A stretch of 64,000 nt of DNA from Heliocidaris erythrogramma (taxonomy: Eukaryota > Echinodermata > Echinoidea > Camarodonta > Echinometridae), in NCBI GenBank assembly GCA_025617745.1, contig CM046871.1:32867579-32931578 (forward strand), in the 5' to 3' direction. Numbering within the stretch: the stretch's first letter is position 1; each line of letters opens with the position of its first letter. Below, in pieces: positions 1-10,302 of this stretch. The notes below the pieces were generated by a model. That model was not told the origin of the DNA. It did no database searches and was given only the letters and a program-made list of their open reading frames with translations. Position numbers and translations under genes: made by a program.

Positions 1-218
1 TGACAAATTATTGATTTTATTGAAATATAATCATTAAAATTAGATAAAAATTTAATGTAGAGGAAGTTTATCAGTAGTAGGTTCAGGATTGTTGGTGTGT
101 GTGTGTGGGGGGGTGCCAATGTGTTTGTCTCCCGTTTTTCCCTGCCTGGATCTGCGAGTGTATTCATTGACAGTGTTCTGCCATTAATTTTAATTTTCAT
201 CTTTGTGCATTTTATTAG

Positions 219-960
219 CTCACCTGAGCCTAAGGCTTGAGTGAGCTATTGCGATGGAAATTTGTCCGTTGTCCGTCGTCCGTTAACTTTTTACATTATC
301 ATCTTCTTCTCCAAAACCCATGATCGGAATTCAACCAAACTTGGTAGTTGCTAAAAAGGGAACATGTGCATTCTGATCTTCTCCAAAACACATGATCGGA
401 ATTCAACCAAACTTGGTAGGAATCATCCTTAGGGGTAGGGGACCCAAAGTTGCTAAAATGGTACATGTGGGCCCCAGGGGGCCCAGGGGGCCCAGGGGGA
501 GGGCCCCCAATTGTAAAAGCTATGTAAATTTCAAACATCTTCTTCTCCAGAACCAGGCATAGCTCAGACTTGGTATTGTGTATGGAGATACCTCTATAGA
601 TGAAGAATGAATGTTGTTCATGAAATTTCTCTGAGTGGCCCTATAGGGGCCCTGTGGGGGTAACATACTGGAGGGGGGCGCTGCCAGGCAAAATGTACAT
701 TCTGATCTTCTTCTCCAAAACACATGATCGGAATTCAACCAAACTTGGTAGGAATCATCCTTAGGGGTAGGGGACCCAAATAATACATGACATTGTAGAC
801 CATGGGTTGGGGGGGGAATTATGTTAATTTCTAACATCATCTCATGTACATCCTCCTAGTTGTTTCAATTTCTAACATATCTCCTGGTGGTGCTAGAGAG
901 AACATGCACCAGATGTGAATTGATCCACCTCAGGTGAGCGTCGTGCCCCCTGGGGCTCTT
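219..960. mobile_element. Repeat element with internal direct repeats
   Basis: The segment begins AGCTCACCTGAGCC and ends with an inverted version, CAGGTGAGCGTCGTG. A unit of about 40 bp (CATGATCGGAATTCAACC core) occurs three times (near 320, 390 and 725). Apparent ORFs are translations of these repeats. Superfamily unknown. Confidence 0.5.
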
Positions 961-962
961 GT

Positions 963-1850
963 TGTTTTATTCCAGAGTTTGCCTACAAGATAAAAGTAAA
1001 AGAAATACTTTGTAATCTAGTTTGATCCTAAAGAAAATTTTCATGCTCTAATTTCAAATCAAAGCCAAAGAATCAAAGGTCAGACTCTTGCCTTTAAAAA
1101 TGCTCTACTGATATTTCATATTTCATATCGTCTTTATTCACCTCATAATTAAAAAGGTACAATAGTATAAAACTTTACAAAGATAAATACCTGGGCAACA
1201 ACAAAATAAATACAAATATATATAAATATAACATAGTATGGGGGGGGGGGGGATAGAACGAATGAACACGGCTGATGACAGGGCAATAATATATTGTAAA
1301 TGTAAGTAAATTTTATGGTACTGAAGCATTTAATGCAATATTTGAACAAACAGTGTTGGGGAGACAATAAAAGGAAGAAGGGTAGACATTGTGAAAGTAC
1401 ACGGGTATATATGAACTTGCGGCTCAAAACCACATATAAGTCTAGAATGTGACCACTGAGGAAATAGGTAAAACAGGTGGTGATATAACATGACATTGGA
1501 GCGGGTTCTACTGGAGAAACTACAAGTATGGGCCTAGAGATGAAAATATACAACTCAAATTATTCAACTCAATATCTACCATTTGAAAGATATTTTCAAT
1601 TGATACTTTAGGTGTAGATTGTTGTTGAATTTCCTCAAAACTCGTTTGTTCAAAGTTGCTTTTCAGTAGATTTACTTCATAAATTGTAAGTTGTTCCATT
1701 GTTCTGCGTTTTCATATTCACATGTTTCCTCTCAATTGCACCTTGAGCACATTTTGAAATGTGGAGTTAATACATTAGAAAACCTTTATTACAGCTTGAA
1801 AGATCTAGTTTCAGAAAAGATACAATTCTTTTTTTTAAATACTACTGGTA
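963..1850. other. AT-rich stretch without recognised gene
   Basis: I see no gene. A G tract (near 1240-1253) and a minus-strand A/T-rich tail resembling a LINE 3' end (1130-1250) are present but too weak to call. Confidence 0.4.
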
Positions 1851-1925
1851 CCTTATTTTAGGTTTTGCAAAAAGCTCACATTGAGTACTGCAATAGGTAG
1901 AGCAAGGAGTGCCTTCATGGATATT

Positions 1926-2042
1926 AGCCCCTGCCACGCCACTGCCACGCCCCTGCCACGCCCCTGCCACGCCCTGTCATGCCCCTGCCACGCCCCTGTC
2001 ACGCCCCTGCCACGCCCCTGCCACGCCCCTGCCACATCCCTG
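1926..2042. repeat. 12-13-bp minisatellite (CCCCTGCCACG)n
   Basis: About nine tandem copies of a GC-rich unit CCCCTGCCACG(C) occur in an AT-rich background. ORFs on both strands here are repeat artefacts. Confidence 0.85.
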
Positions 2043-2509
2043 CTGCACTACTCTATCCTCCAGAGAAGTAAATGTGATCTTTAGGCTTAAAATCATCAAT
2101 AAGTCACCAATTCTATATATTTTTCATTTTGTGTATTTTCTTATACCAGTGATTCTAAGCTTTCCAATGAAATATTACAGTTGTGTTTTCATGCGAGCCA
2201 GCGTTGTAACAAGGTGCAATTGATGATTTCAAAATCAATTTTCATTGCCAATTCTTTCATTTTGTTGTTAGTGTATTTTCCAATACCAGAGCTTTTAAGC
2301 TTTCAAAGTGAAATATTACAGTTATGTGTTTATGTGAGTCAGTATTGTTACCAGGTGCAATGGTTGCTTTTTTCAGAGTTATTGTTATTAGCCTATGGCA
2401 TTGTGTTTGATGTTAAAATACATTTTAAAATGTTAACTGTGTGTGGCTCTTTTAGGTGTTATCAATACTGTATTAGTATTGGTTAATAGAAAATTGGAGA
2501 AAGTGAAAG

Positions 2510-2632
2510 CTAGTGAGAGAGAGAGATAGAGGAAGAGAGAGGATAGAAAAAGAGAGAGAGAGAGATTTAGGGGGAGAAGAGATGGAGTTGAGCGAGAGAT
2601 AGATGAAGAAATGATGAGGGGGAGAAAGAGAT
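2510..2632. repeat. GA-rich microsatellite
   Basis: Purine-rich (GA)n-like tract directly left of the Kolobok element. Confidence 0.8.
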
Positions 2633-3228
2633 TAAAGGGCGAGTCAATTAGAATCAACATTGGGGCTAAAAATGTAGTACATAGGTCCAATGACACAATT
2701 CTGACATTTTTACAGAAAAGAAATTGCCCAGTAACAAGAAATTGGTCAAAAAACTCACTAATTTGGGAACGCCCCCAAAAATTGACAGCTGATTGGCTAG
2801 AGCGATTTGACGTAGCATCGGGAAGTCCCCCGCGAAGCCACTAAGTTTGACTAATATGTTGGCAATGTAAATGAATGATAATGTATCCATTTTTCATATC
2901 ACTATTTATACAATTTCGACAATCTTTAAGTCCCCCAAAAGGATTTGAATAGGTTGTTTAGACATTTTAGTAGAGGTCAAATGACAAGTCTGGCATTTTA
3001 TCAAACACTTTACCCATGATAATTCCTCTTTTGGATTAGGTTTATGTTTTGGAAAAACGTAATATTTTACAGACAAGTAGACGTGAGGACAGTCGCTTTA
3101 CTGCTGACCGTACCTTGCGAATCTTTGTGTGCGTGCTTATGATAACAACCAAGTACACTGAAAGACTGGATGAAAGTCTAAATATATTACAACAATTACA
3201 GCAAAATCGTGTGCTGCAAGCTAGCTGC

Positions 3229-3813
3229 CTCCCGGGGGGGGGGGCACTCACATATATATGTCACACATGTATGTGCCGCTGTGACGTCCCCCATTTTCAA
3301 CCTTCTCGGGTCGCTCCCATGATATGCGATTTTCAGATTTTCACTAACCGCACCTCGATTGGCTTCCGACTCGCTCCCTAGAATATGAGAAAACAATGCG
3401 CACAGCCCATTGTCCGGGAACGGTCGCTCCCTAGCCTCCCAGGCCAGCGCAGCGGGGAGCTGGGCGGCCTATAGTGCCCCCTAACTGAACGCGATATTAC
3501 TTAGTCTAGTGCTAGCGGCGGCTCAGCGAGATCAATCTGCATGCGACATCGAGCCAGTGCAGTGGCGCGGCATGTACAGCGTTAAAAACAGCGCTGCGAC
3601 CGCTGACTCAGCTCATGCACCGTATGTGTACCAGAGTAGTGAGATCGCGAGCAGCTAAAATTAGCTCTGCCCATGTGCCCGTTCGCTCCTTAGACCCTCA
3701 AAAATGAGCTTCCTCAATTAACCATTTAGCTCCTTAGCCCCCTGTTTTGAGATTGGCAGCGGCACACCCACATCCAAAAACAGGTTGAGTGCCCCCCCCC
3801 CCCCCCCCCGGGC
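3229..3813. mobile_element. C/G-tract-ended non-autonomous element nested in Kolobok
   Basis: The left end is CCCGGGGGGG...GCACTCA and the right end is TGAGTGCCCC...CCCGGG, forming long inverted termini about 585 bp apart. Its interior shows no gene. Confidence 0.5.
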
Positions 3814-3939
3814 TCTACGCTACGGTACGGTAGACCTACCCTCTTTTTCTCCAGTGACTCCAGCTTCAGAACTGCAGACCGACTCTTGTTTTTTTAGCTC
3901 CCTGCATGTGTTTGGCTTCCAGTTCCACAGCCCTCAGTT

Positions 3940-4231
3940 CCCAGTCTGATGACAGGGATAGCTGTCGGCCGCAGCATTTTATTCTTGGGCGCAAATCCTA
4001 GCTGGTCATACAGCCCCTGGCCTGAGGGCCTGACTATCGAAGTCCTCCTCCCTGAAGTGGTTACTGCAAACAGTACTGTGAGCGGAAGGGCCATCCCACT
4101 GAGCTAGCTCGCGTCAGCTTGATCATTGAAATCCAAATTTTTCGAGTTGCATCATCTTTAGGAAAGGTGTGCAGACTGACACCATCGCTGGTGCCTTTGC
4201 TGCACCCAGCAACAACACATCTCCTCGGCAT
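3940..4231 (-). pseudogene. THAP zinc-finger gene remnant of the Kolobok element
   Basis: The first frame reads MPRRCVVAGCSKGTSDG, then SLHTFPKDDATRKIWISM. After a frameshift near 4105 it continues as QWDGPSAHSTVCSNHFREED. After a second frameshift near 4035 it ends FAPKNKMLRPTAIPVI. All C2CH zinc ligands (CX4C and CX2H) are present, so the domain was once functional DNA-binding THAP. The two frameshifts show decay. No catalytic transposase region was recognised. Confidence 0.7.
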
Positions 4232-4759
4232 TTTCTCCCATTTTCTTGAGATATGCACTCCTATCATGCCTATCCAAAATTCCCTGCACTGGATATACAC
4301 AGACAAGCGTCGTCCGCTAGCTAGATGTTCCCGATGGTACGTCACAGGTCACCTGACAAGGCACGTGACTGGGCCCTATTTTTCGAGGGGCGTGACAGAC
4401 TAGCTGATAAACGTGCGATTTAGGCAATTTCAACGAAGCTTAGAGAAGTACACAGATCTTTTTAATAAAAAGTATATGCGATTTCTAGCAATATTGACAC
4501 AATACTTTGATATTATCATGAAATGTAATTCTAATTGACTCGCCCTTTAAGGAAGAGAGAAATTGAGAGCGATGGAAATAGATCAGAAAGAGAAAGACAT
4601 AGAAAATATTGAAAGCTAGAGTGATAGAGATAAAAGAAGGAAGAAGAGAAAGAGTGAACGTGATTAATATCATTATCATTATCAACATCTTTATAATTAT
4701 GACTGTCACTACGACGACGAGTCAATTATCACTATCGTGTCATGACGAGGCAATGTACG

Positions 4760-5462
4760 TGTACATCTTTATCATCGTCATCATCATCATCATAGTCATC
4801 ATAGTCATCATAAGTAGTATCACGACGAACAATACGTTTATCGTTATCGCCATCATTATTTTTGTTATTATTTCTTCTTCATCTTCATCATCGTCATCAT
4901 CATCATTATCATAAGTATTAACACGACGAGCCATACCTTTATTATTTTAATCATCATTTTTGTTATGATTTCTGCATCTTATCATCATCATCATCACCAC
5001 CATAAGACATCAGTAGTATTGTCACGACGAGCCATACTTTTATCATTATCGTCATTATTTTTGTTATTTTATTTCTTCATCTTCATCATCATCATCATCA
5101 TCATTACCATGTTCAGCCATATCATTTTACCAATCGATTACGTCTGTCCACATCTTTATCATCACGATCATCATCATCATCATCCTCGGCTTTATCATCA
5201 TGAACATGAACATCATCATCATAATCATCATCATCATCATTTTCATTATCATGATCATTATTTATCACCATCTTCATTATTTTCATCATCATCATCTTCA
5301 TCATCATCATCATCATCATTGTCCAGCCATATAATTTTACCAATCGATTACGTCTGTCCTCTTCTTTAAAACCATCACTATCATCATCATTTTTATCATG
5401 TTATCACAGGTTACATATTTAACACAATCATCCTCGGCTTTATTATCATGAACATGAACATT

Positions 5463-5496
<34 letters not shown>

Positions 5497-5530
5497 CCAT
5501 TATTAAACTCTATCATCGTAACATTTTTAT
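4760..5530. repeat. (CAT/ATC)n trinucleotide tract
   Basis: Long imperfect CAT/ATC array with repeated larger units (CACGACGA..., CCAATCGATTACGTCTGTCC twice, near 5129 and 5340). The His-rich and Asp-rich frames are artefacts. Confidence 0.9.
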
Positions 5531-5563
5531 CACCATCAGTATCCCCAACTTCGTAATCATATT

Positions 5564-5768
5564 CAGGGGCGGATCCAGGATTGAGTAAAAAGGGGGGGGC
5601 ACACAAATGAAGGTTTGTCAACTTTTGGAAAAGGTAGACCCGTATTTTCTTGGTCTCGCCAGCTTCTCGAAAAGTCGCTCAGTGGGCAAAAAAAAAAAAA
5701 GAAGCATTTTTTTTTTGGGCCGGGGGGGGGGGGGCACGTGCCCCCTGTGCCCCCTGGATCCGCCACTG
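5564..5768. mobile_element. hAT-like MITE, GGCGGATCC family
   Basis: Ends are CAGGGGCGGATCCAGG and CCTGGATCCGCCACTG. The CAG...CTG ends fit hAT. The interior shares a block (GAGCGACTTTTCGAGAAGC, here reversed) with 36837-37160 and 54147-54473. Confidence 0.65.
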
Positions 5769-5769
5769 A

Positions 5770-6588
5770 TATTAAACAACCTTATCATCTTCATAACTAA
5801 AATCTCCATCACTATCATGATCATTATCATCTAACCATCATAATGGTCCACGTGATTTTTTCTCATACAGTATAATTCAAGCACCATAATTCATACGGAC
5901 ACGTGCAATGAGTAAAGTTTCATATAAATACAATTTTATTACTAAATTCCGCAGCTCTTATTCAATACAGTGTACATAAATCTGTTTGTAAATGGAAGTC
6001 CACACTGATACCAAGTTCATGATTCATGATGATAGTGCGAGGAAATCTTATTAAGGATAAGAATTTTTACAGTTGTAATTGATCACACACAAATTACATG
6101 CGAAATAAAATACATTGCAAACAAACTAACGGATTTCTCATCCACTAAATATCAATGCAGGCCCTAGATGAACACTTTTTAAATAATCAATGTAAATACA
6201 GTACAATGTAAATACAATTTAAATACATAAGACAATCTGTCGGCTGAAGTCTCAAATTTGTATCTTGTTCGCGTTCCTCGCTTGCAAATCGACAGCCGGT
6301 TTATTATCACCTACTAAAGATATCTTGAAAATGTAACCATTGAAAAATAGCAAGTATAAGACCCCAAAATGGGATAATGTATTAATTAAGAAAAGAGGGT
6401 TATAAAAAAGATGTCTGTTTGTGATAGTACATTTATATCAATCTTTTTCATCCGTTTTCTGTTGTAGATGGTCATTTTCCCTCCAAAATTTACTACCCTT
6501 TTTTAACTATACCCCCATTTTGTAAAAAATGTCCTTTCTAACGGTTCAGTAACACGCATTGGCAATGAGTTCGAATAACGACCTTTAA
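5770..6588. other. Intergenic, no feature recognised
   Basis: AT-rich sequence without an ORF, TE end or RNA gene that I can support. Confidence 0.5.
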
Positions 6589-6589
6589 A

Positions 6590-7515
6590 GTAGAACTTTA
6601 ATGATTTTAAATATTGGCTTAATACTTATCATTGCATAGATGGCATAAATTAAACAAGGTTATCCAAATTCAACGCTTGGAAACATTTGAAGTAATGATT
6701 ATTATCAATTATAAAACGGTAAAATACAGCCCCCGATATAGAAGCTGAAGAGCTCCTCGAACGCTGCTGAGATATGTGACGACACACCATGGACCAGTCC
6801 TGTCTAAGCAGACGATGTCCCATAACATCTTACACATTTTTCAGAGCCTATTTTGTCATCTCCTCTTCACTTATTTCTCTTCCTTCACTAGCGTCAGTCT
6901 TAATGTTAGTCTGTTGCCTCACTCTTAACTTCGTGTATGGTATTATTTTGATGAAAAATGCAGCGTTAAAAAAATAAAGGAATCAGTCACTTGTAAACAA
7001 AATAAGACGCCATTGTATTTTCAGCTGCTTGCACCGGGGCATGTTCGGCGTTTCAAGAGGGAACGAATACCATCCTGCTATTATTCGGAGGGCTTTTCAA
7101 TTTGAAAGTGGGGTTTATTTCATTGATCATTGACCCTTCTCCTGTGTATTTACAATCAAACGGTTTTAGCTATCAGAATCAGTTTCACTTTCCCTTTATA
7201 ATGGTGTGAAATAAGGTCATGTTTAAATACACCAAACTCTTTATAATTTGATAAATAATTGCATTGCAATTACGTTCATTCATTATAGGACGTCGTCTGC
7301 TTAAGCAGGATCGATACCGAGTGTGACGACATCAAAACATCGCTATATTTCTGGCGAATCCTCGGATATTCCAGATGCTGAGAAGAGCTTTTATTTGTGT
7401 TGTTTTTATAATCATCAGATACGCAGTTGACATAAAACTTATACGATTGCCATCTGTAAGCTTCCCAGTTTCTAGTAATACATTAATTGCCATATTTGTG
7501 ATTTTCTTTGAATAG
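6590..7515. repeat. ~927-bp dispersed repeat, copy 1
   Basis: This segment matches 15135-16061 closely end to end (shared landmarks: TAAATATTGGCTTAATACTT at the start, TTGCCATATTTGTGATTTTC at the end). Inside, CTGTCTAAGCAGACGATG and CGTCGTCTGCTTAAGCAG form an inverted pair. It lacks the 25-bp flanks seen at copy 2. No coding capacity is visible. Confidence 0.75.
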
Positions 7516-7679
7516 CTACTTTAATACTTTCTTTTTTTTCGGGGGGGGGGGGGGGGGGTGCTTAAATCCTGTCGGCCAATTTGAAAATACGGCAAGGTAT
7601 CATTTTTGTTTTGCATGTTGGACAATTATTAGAAACCTGGGAGTACCTGGGAGGATTTATTCCTTGAAATGCACTGTGC

Positions 7680-7806
7680 GCTGATTACGGCTGCCGGAGC
7701 TAAAGCCAGGGTAATAATATCCAAAAAACCCTTTGGAAGCGCATAGGGACGTTATATTATAATGTGATATGCGCTATACAAGAACAGAGGTATTATTATT
7801 ATTCAA
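7680..7806 (+). mobile_element. LINE 3' end fragment
   Basis: The pattern ATATGCGCTATACAAGAACA followed by (ATT)n is the usual 3' terminus of CR1/L2-like LINE families or of SINEs using them. No coding part remains. Confidence 0.5.
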
Positions 7807-8779
7807 AATGGTCTAGTGACACCATTGTATACAGCTAAAATTTGCAATGATGGGCGATACTCCGTATACAACCAATAACGGGGCGTCGTTAAATCATTTT
7901 GAATAAGAGGGAGGGGGTGCCGAAAAGTCAGAAAAAATTCCCAAGGCCCTCAGTTTCCAGATTTTCTGACGGAGGTAAAAAACGATTATTATATATCTTA
8001 ATTTGCCGACAGTGGTTCCAAATTATTTCCATCAAGAGAAAAAAGGGTTGTTCATAATGGTCATCCATTTTCCCGATTTGCCAGCGGGCTCGAAAATTCT
8101 AAATTTGCAAATAAAACAATGATTTCAATAAGCCAGTTCGGGGTTAGCGCATGGTACAAATGACCCCAAATATCCACAGATATTTTAGACATGGAGGGTC
8201 CCTTTATGTGCACTTCAGAAAAATAACTCTGGGAGTGATAGAGGTGCCTCATGAATAGCTTTTGTTTCCCCCTTTAAAAAGAATACTTCCACCTGGATAT
8301 CATGGAATGCACCATTAGTGCATAATTGAATAATGATTACATGACATTCATGAGCACATATCGAATATTAGTGTCAGTGGGTTTTAGAATTTGGTACAGA
8401 TGACCTTTATCTGCTCATGCTCAGATTGCATCCCCGAAGTGGCTTATTGTCTTACTCCTATTGTTCTGTTTACTTTGAATTCGTCACTTTGCAGTCTTAC
8501 CAGTCTTACTTGTAACAACTTTTTTTTTGTCAGTCCAAGGACTTAAACTATTACAAAGTAAACGTATGCCGATAATACCCACATAGTTCCATGGTTGCAA
8601 TACTTTTAAAGAACATGAAGGACAGAAAACGAAATTAGGCATATTAACTTAAGATAAATCTAAGACATGTCATTGTAAACATAATATCACCGGATCCTTA
8701 TATCTTGTAATATAATACATTCCATGCTACGTAGAAGTCGATTGATATCTAACTGTGACAATTTAGATAAAAGTTTTCG

Positions 8780-8785
8780 TTTATT
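8780..8785 (-). terminator. Candidate poly(A) signal of the Kelch gene
   Basis: An AATAAA hexamer on the minus strand lies about 205 bp after the stop codon. The intervening sequence shows no other gene and is a plausible 3' UTR. Other AT-rich hexamers exist nearby. Confidence 0.4.
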
Positions 8786-8988
8786 AATTTTACATCAGTA
8801 ATATTGCATATATAGAATAGCTCATCACTCAGAATTATGCTGTCATTCAAGTTGATCATTTCTGGCCAAGAAAGTTTGCATAGCGTACAGTGTCAAAATC
8901 ATTCGAAGTGATGTAGCAAAAGGTATCAGTTCAAGGCTAGGCAGGCACAGTAGAATACTGACGAAGAGTCCAAGCAACTACGTTGAGT

Positions 8989-9221
8989 CTATGCCGAGTG
9001 CTTGAGCGGCATGTATTTCTCAATGGTAACGCACCCATGTTCGCAAAGAGGTGTCGGGATGCTACCCACAGTACTCCATTCATCGAGAGCAGGGTCATAG
9101 CAGAATAGATACGGTACGTTCACACTGGCGTCTAACTTGCTCCCTCCTGCAATATAGATCTTATCACCGACCACGGTGGCTCCGTATGAGTACAGGTACT
9201 TGCCATCGATCATCTTACTTT
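8989..9221 (-). CDS. Kelch gene exon 6: last blade and stop
   Basis: The acceptor CCCAACAG precedes ESKMIDGKYLYSYGATVVGD. The exon contains a clear Kelch unit (IYIAGGSK...LFCYDPALDEW) and ends with TAG at 8989-8991. The last residues (PLKHSA) are unique. Confidence 0.88.
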
Positions 9222-10260
9222 CTGTTGGGCAAAAATACAAAAAGAAAGGAAAGATCAAAAGCAGAAATATAAATAAAAAGATGCCTATTCTTGTAATGAA
9301 GCGGTGTATAACTTGTTCTGATATATGATTTTAACCCAACACTCATGAGCTGCATTCGGATGAACTGCTTTTAATGGTTATTATTACACTTTTTGCATTA
9401 CTTAGTCTCTTTGGCACTACATAATCGGATGACTTTATCGGGCGGATCCAGGAACATCCAAAGGGGGTGACAAAATTTCTGACAAGCAAAAAAACGCAAA
9501 AAAAAAACCCCACACAAACAAATTAACCAAATACGATCCGTTGTATTTTAATTTTTCGTTTCATCCTTTAAATCTCTGGCGCCAATTCCCAGGATCCGAA
9601 AAGGGGGAAGGGAGGGGGGGGGGGGCCGCCGGATTTGTTTACCATTAAAAAATGTTATTATTTCATACTTTTATTCTCCACAGTGGGAGGAGAAGCCCCC
9701 TCGCCCCCGGATCCGCCCTTGCCTTTATGTAGTTTTTAAATACCTCTCAGTTTTTCCCCCGTAAGAGGATTGACGACCACCACATAGTTATCGTATCCCC
9801 TGAAGACAAGGTAGTAAACGTAGTCATTGACAACCACTGCGTTCTCGATCCCGTCTCCTTGAACGCGAGGGAAACTGAACATCTGTATCCACTTGTCCTC
9901 TTCCGGGTCATAACAATGCATGATGTCTGGGTCGCGGAAAAAGTAACCGTTCACATACAGTTTACCTGTAATTAAGAAAAGGGACGTGTTTGTTTAATCA
10001 AGTGTTTATGTTGTCAAAAGATCTTAACATAATCAGGTCCATGGTTCCTTTTCGGACGCATCATGATACAAAATATCGTGACATTTATGAGTAGGCCTTT
10101 GTTAAAAGAGCCCCCCCCCCTAATAAAACAAATTTTGGTAGTTTGCAAGTTAGAAAGTCTCTATGGTTCTTAGCGTTTCAAAGTGATTTTGCCTACTATC
10201 GAAAGTTTGTTACACTTGAGATGAAGCGATAGGGAGAAAGACAGAAATAGAAAGAGAGAG

Positions 10261-10302
<42 letters not shown>

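Larger units (their letters stand above)
2636..4546. mobile_element. Kolobok-type DNA transposon (1911 bp), TTAA flanks
   Basis: Both ends carry the inverted repeat AGGGCGAGTCAATTAGAAT, and each is bounded by TTAA (2632-2635 and 4547-4550). TTAA target duplications and a THAP-domain gene inside are the marks of Kolobok. The interior also holds a G-tract-ended element (3229-3813) that probably inserted later. No intact transposase remains. Confidence 0.75.

Noticed and set aside
1926-2042. CRISPR-like array
   Set aside because: Contiguous tandem minisatellite without spacers, in an animal genome.
4965-5369. His-rich open frame and its Asp-rich complement
   Set aside because: Translation of the CAT/ATC microsatellite.
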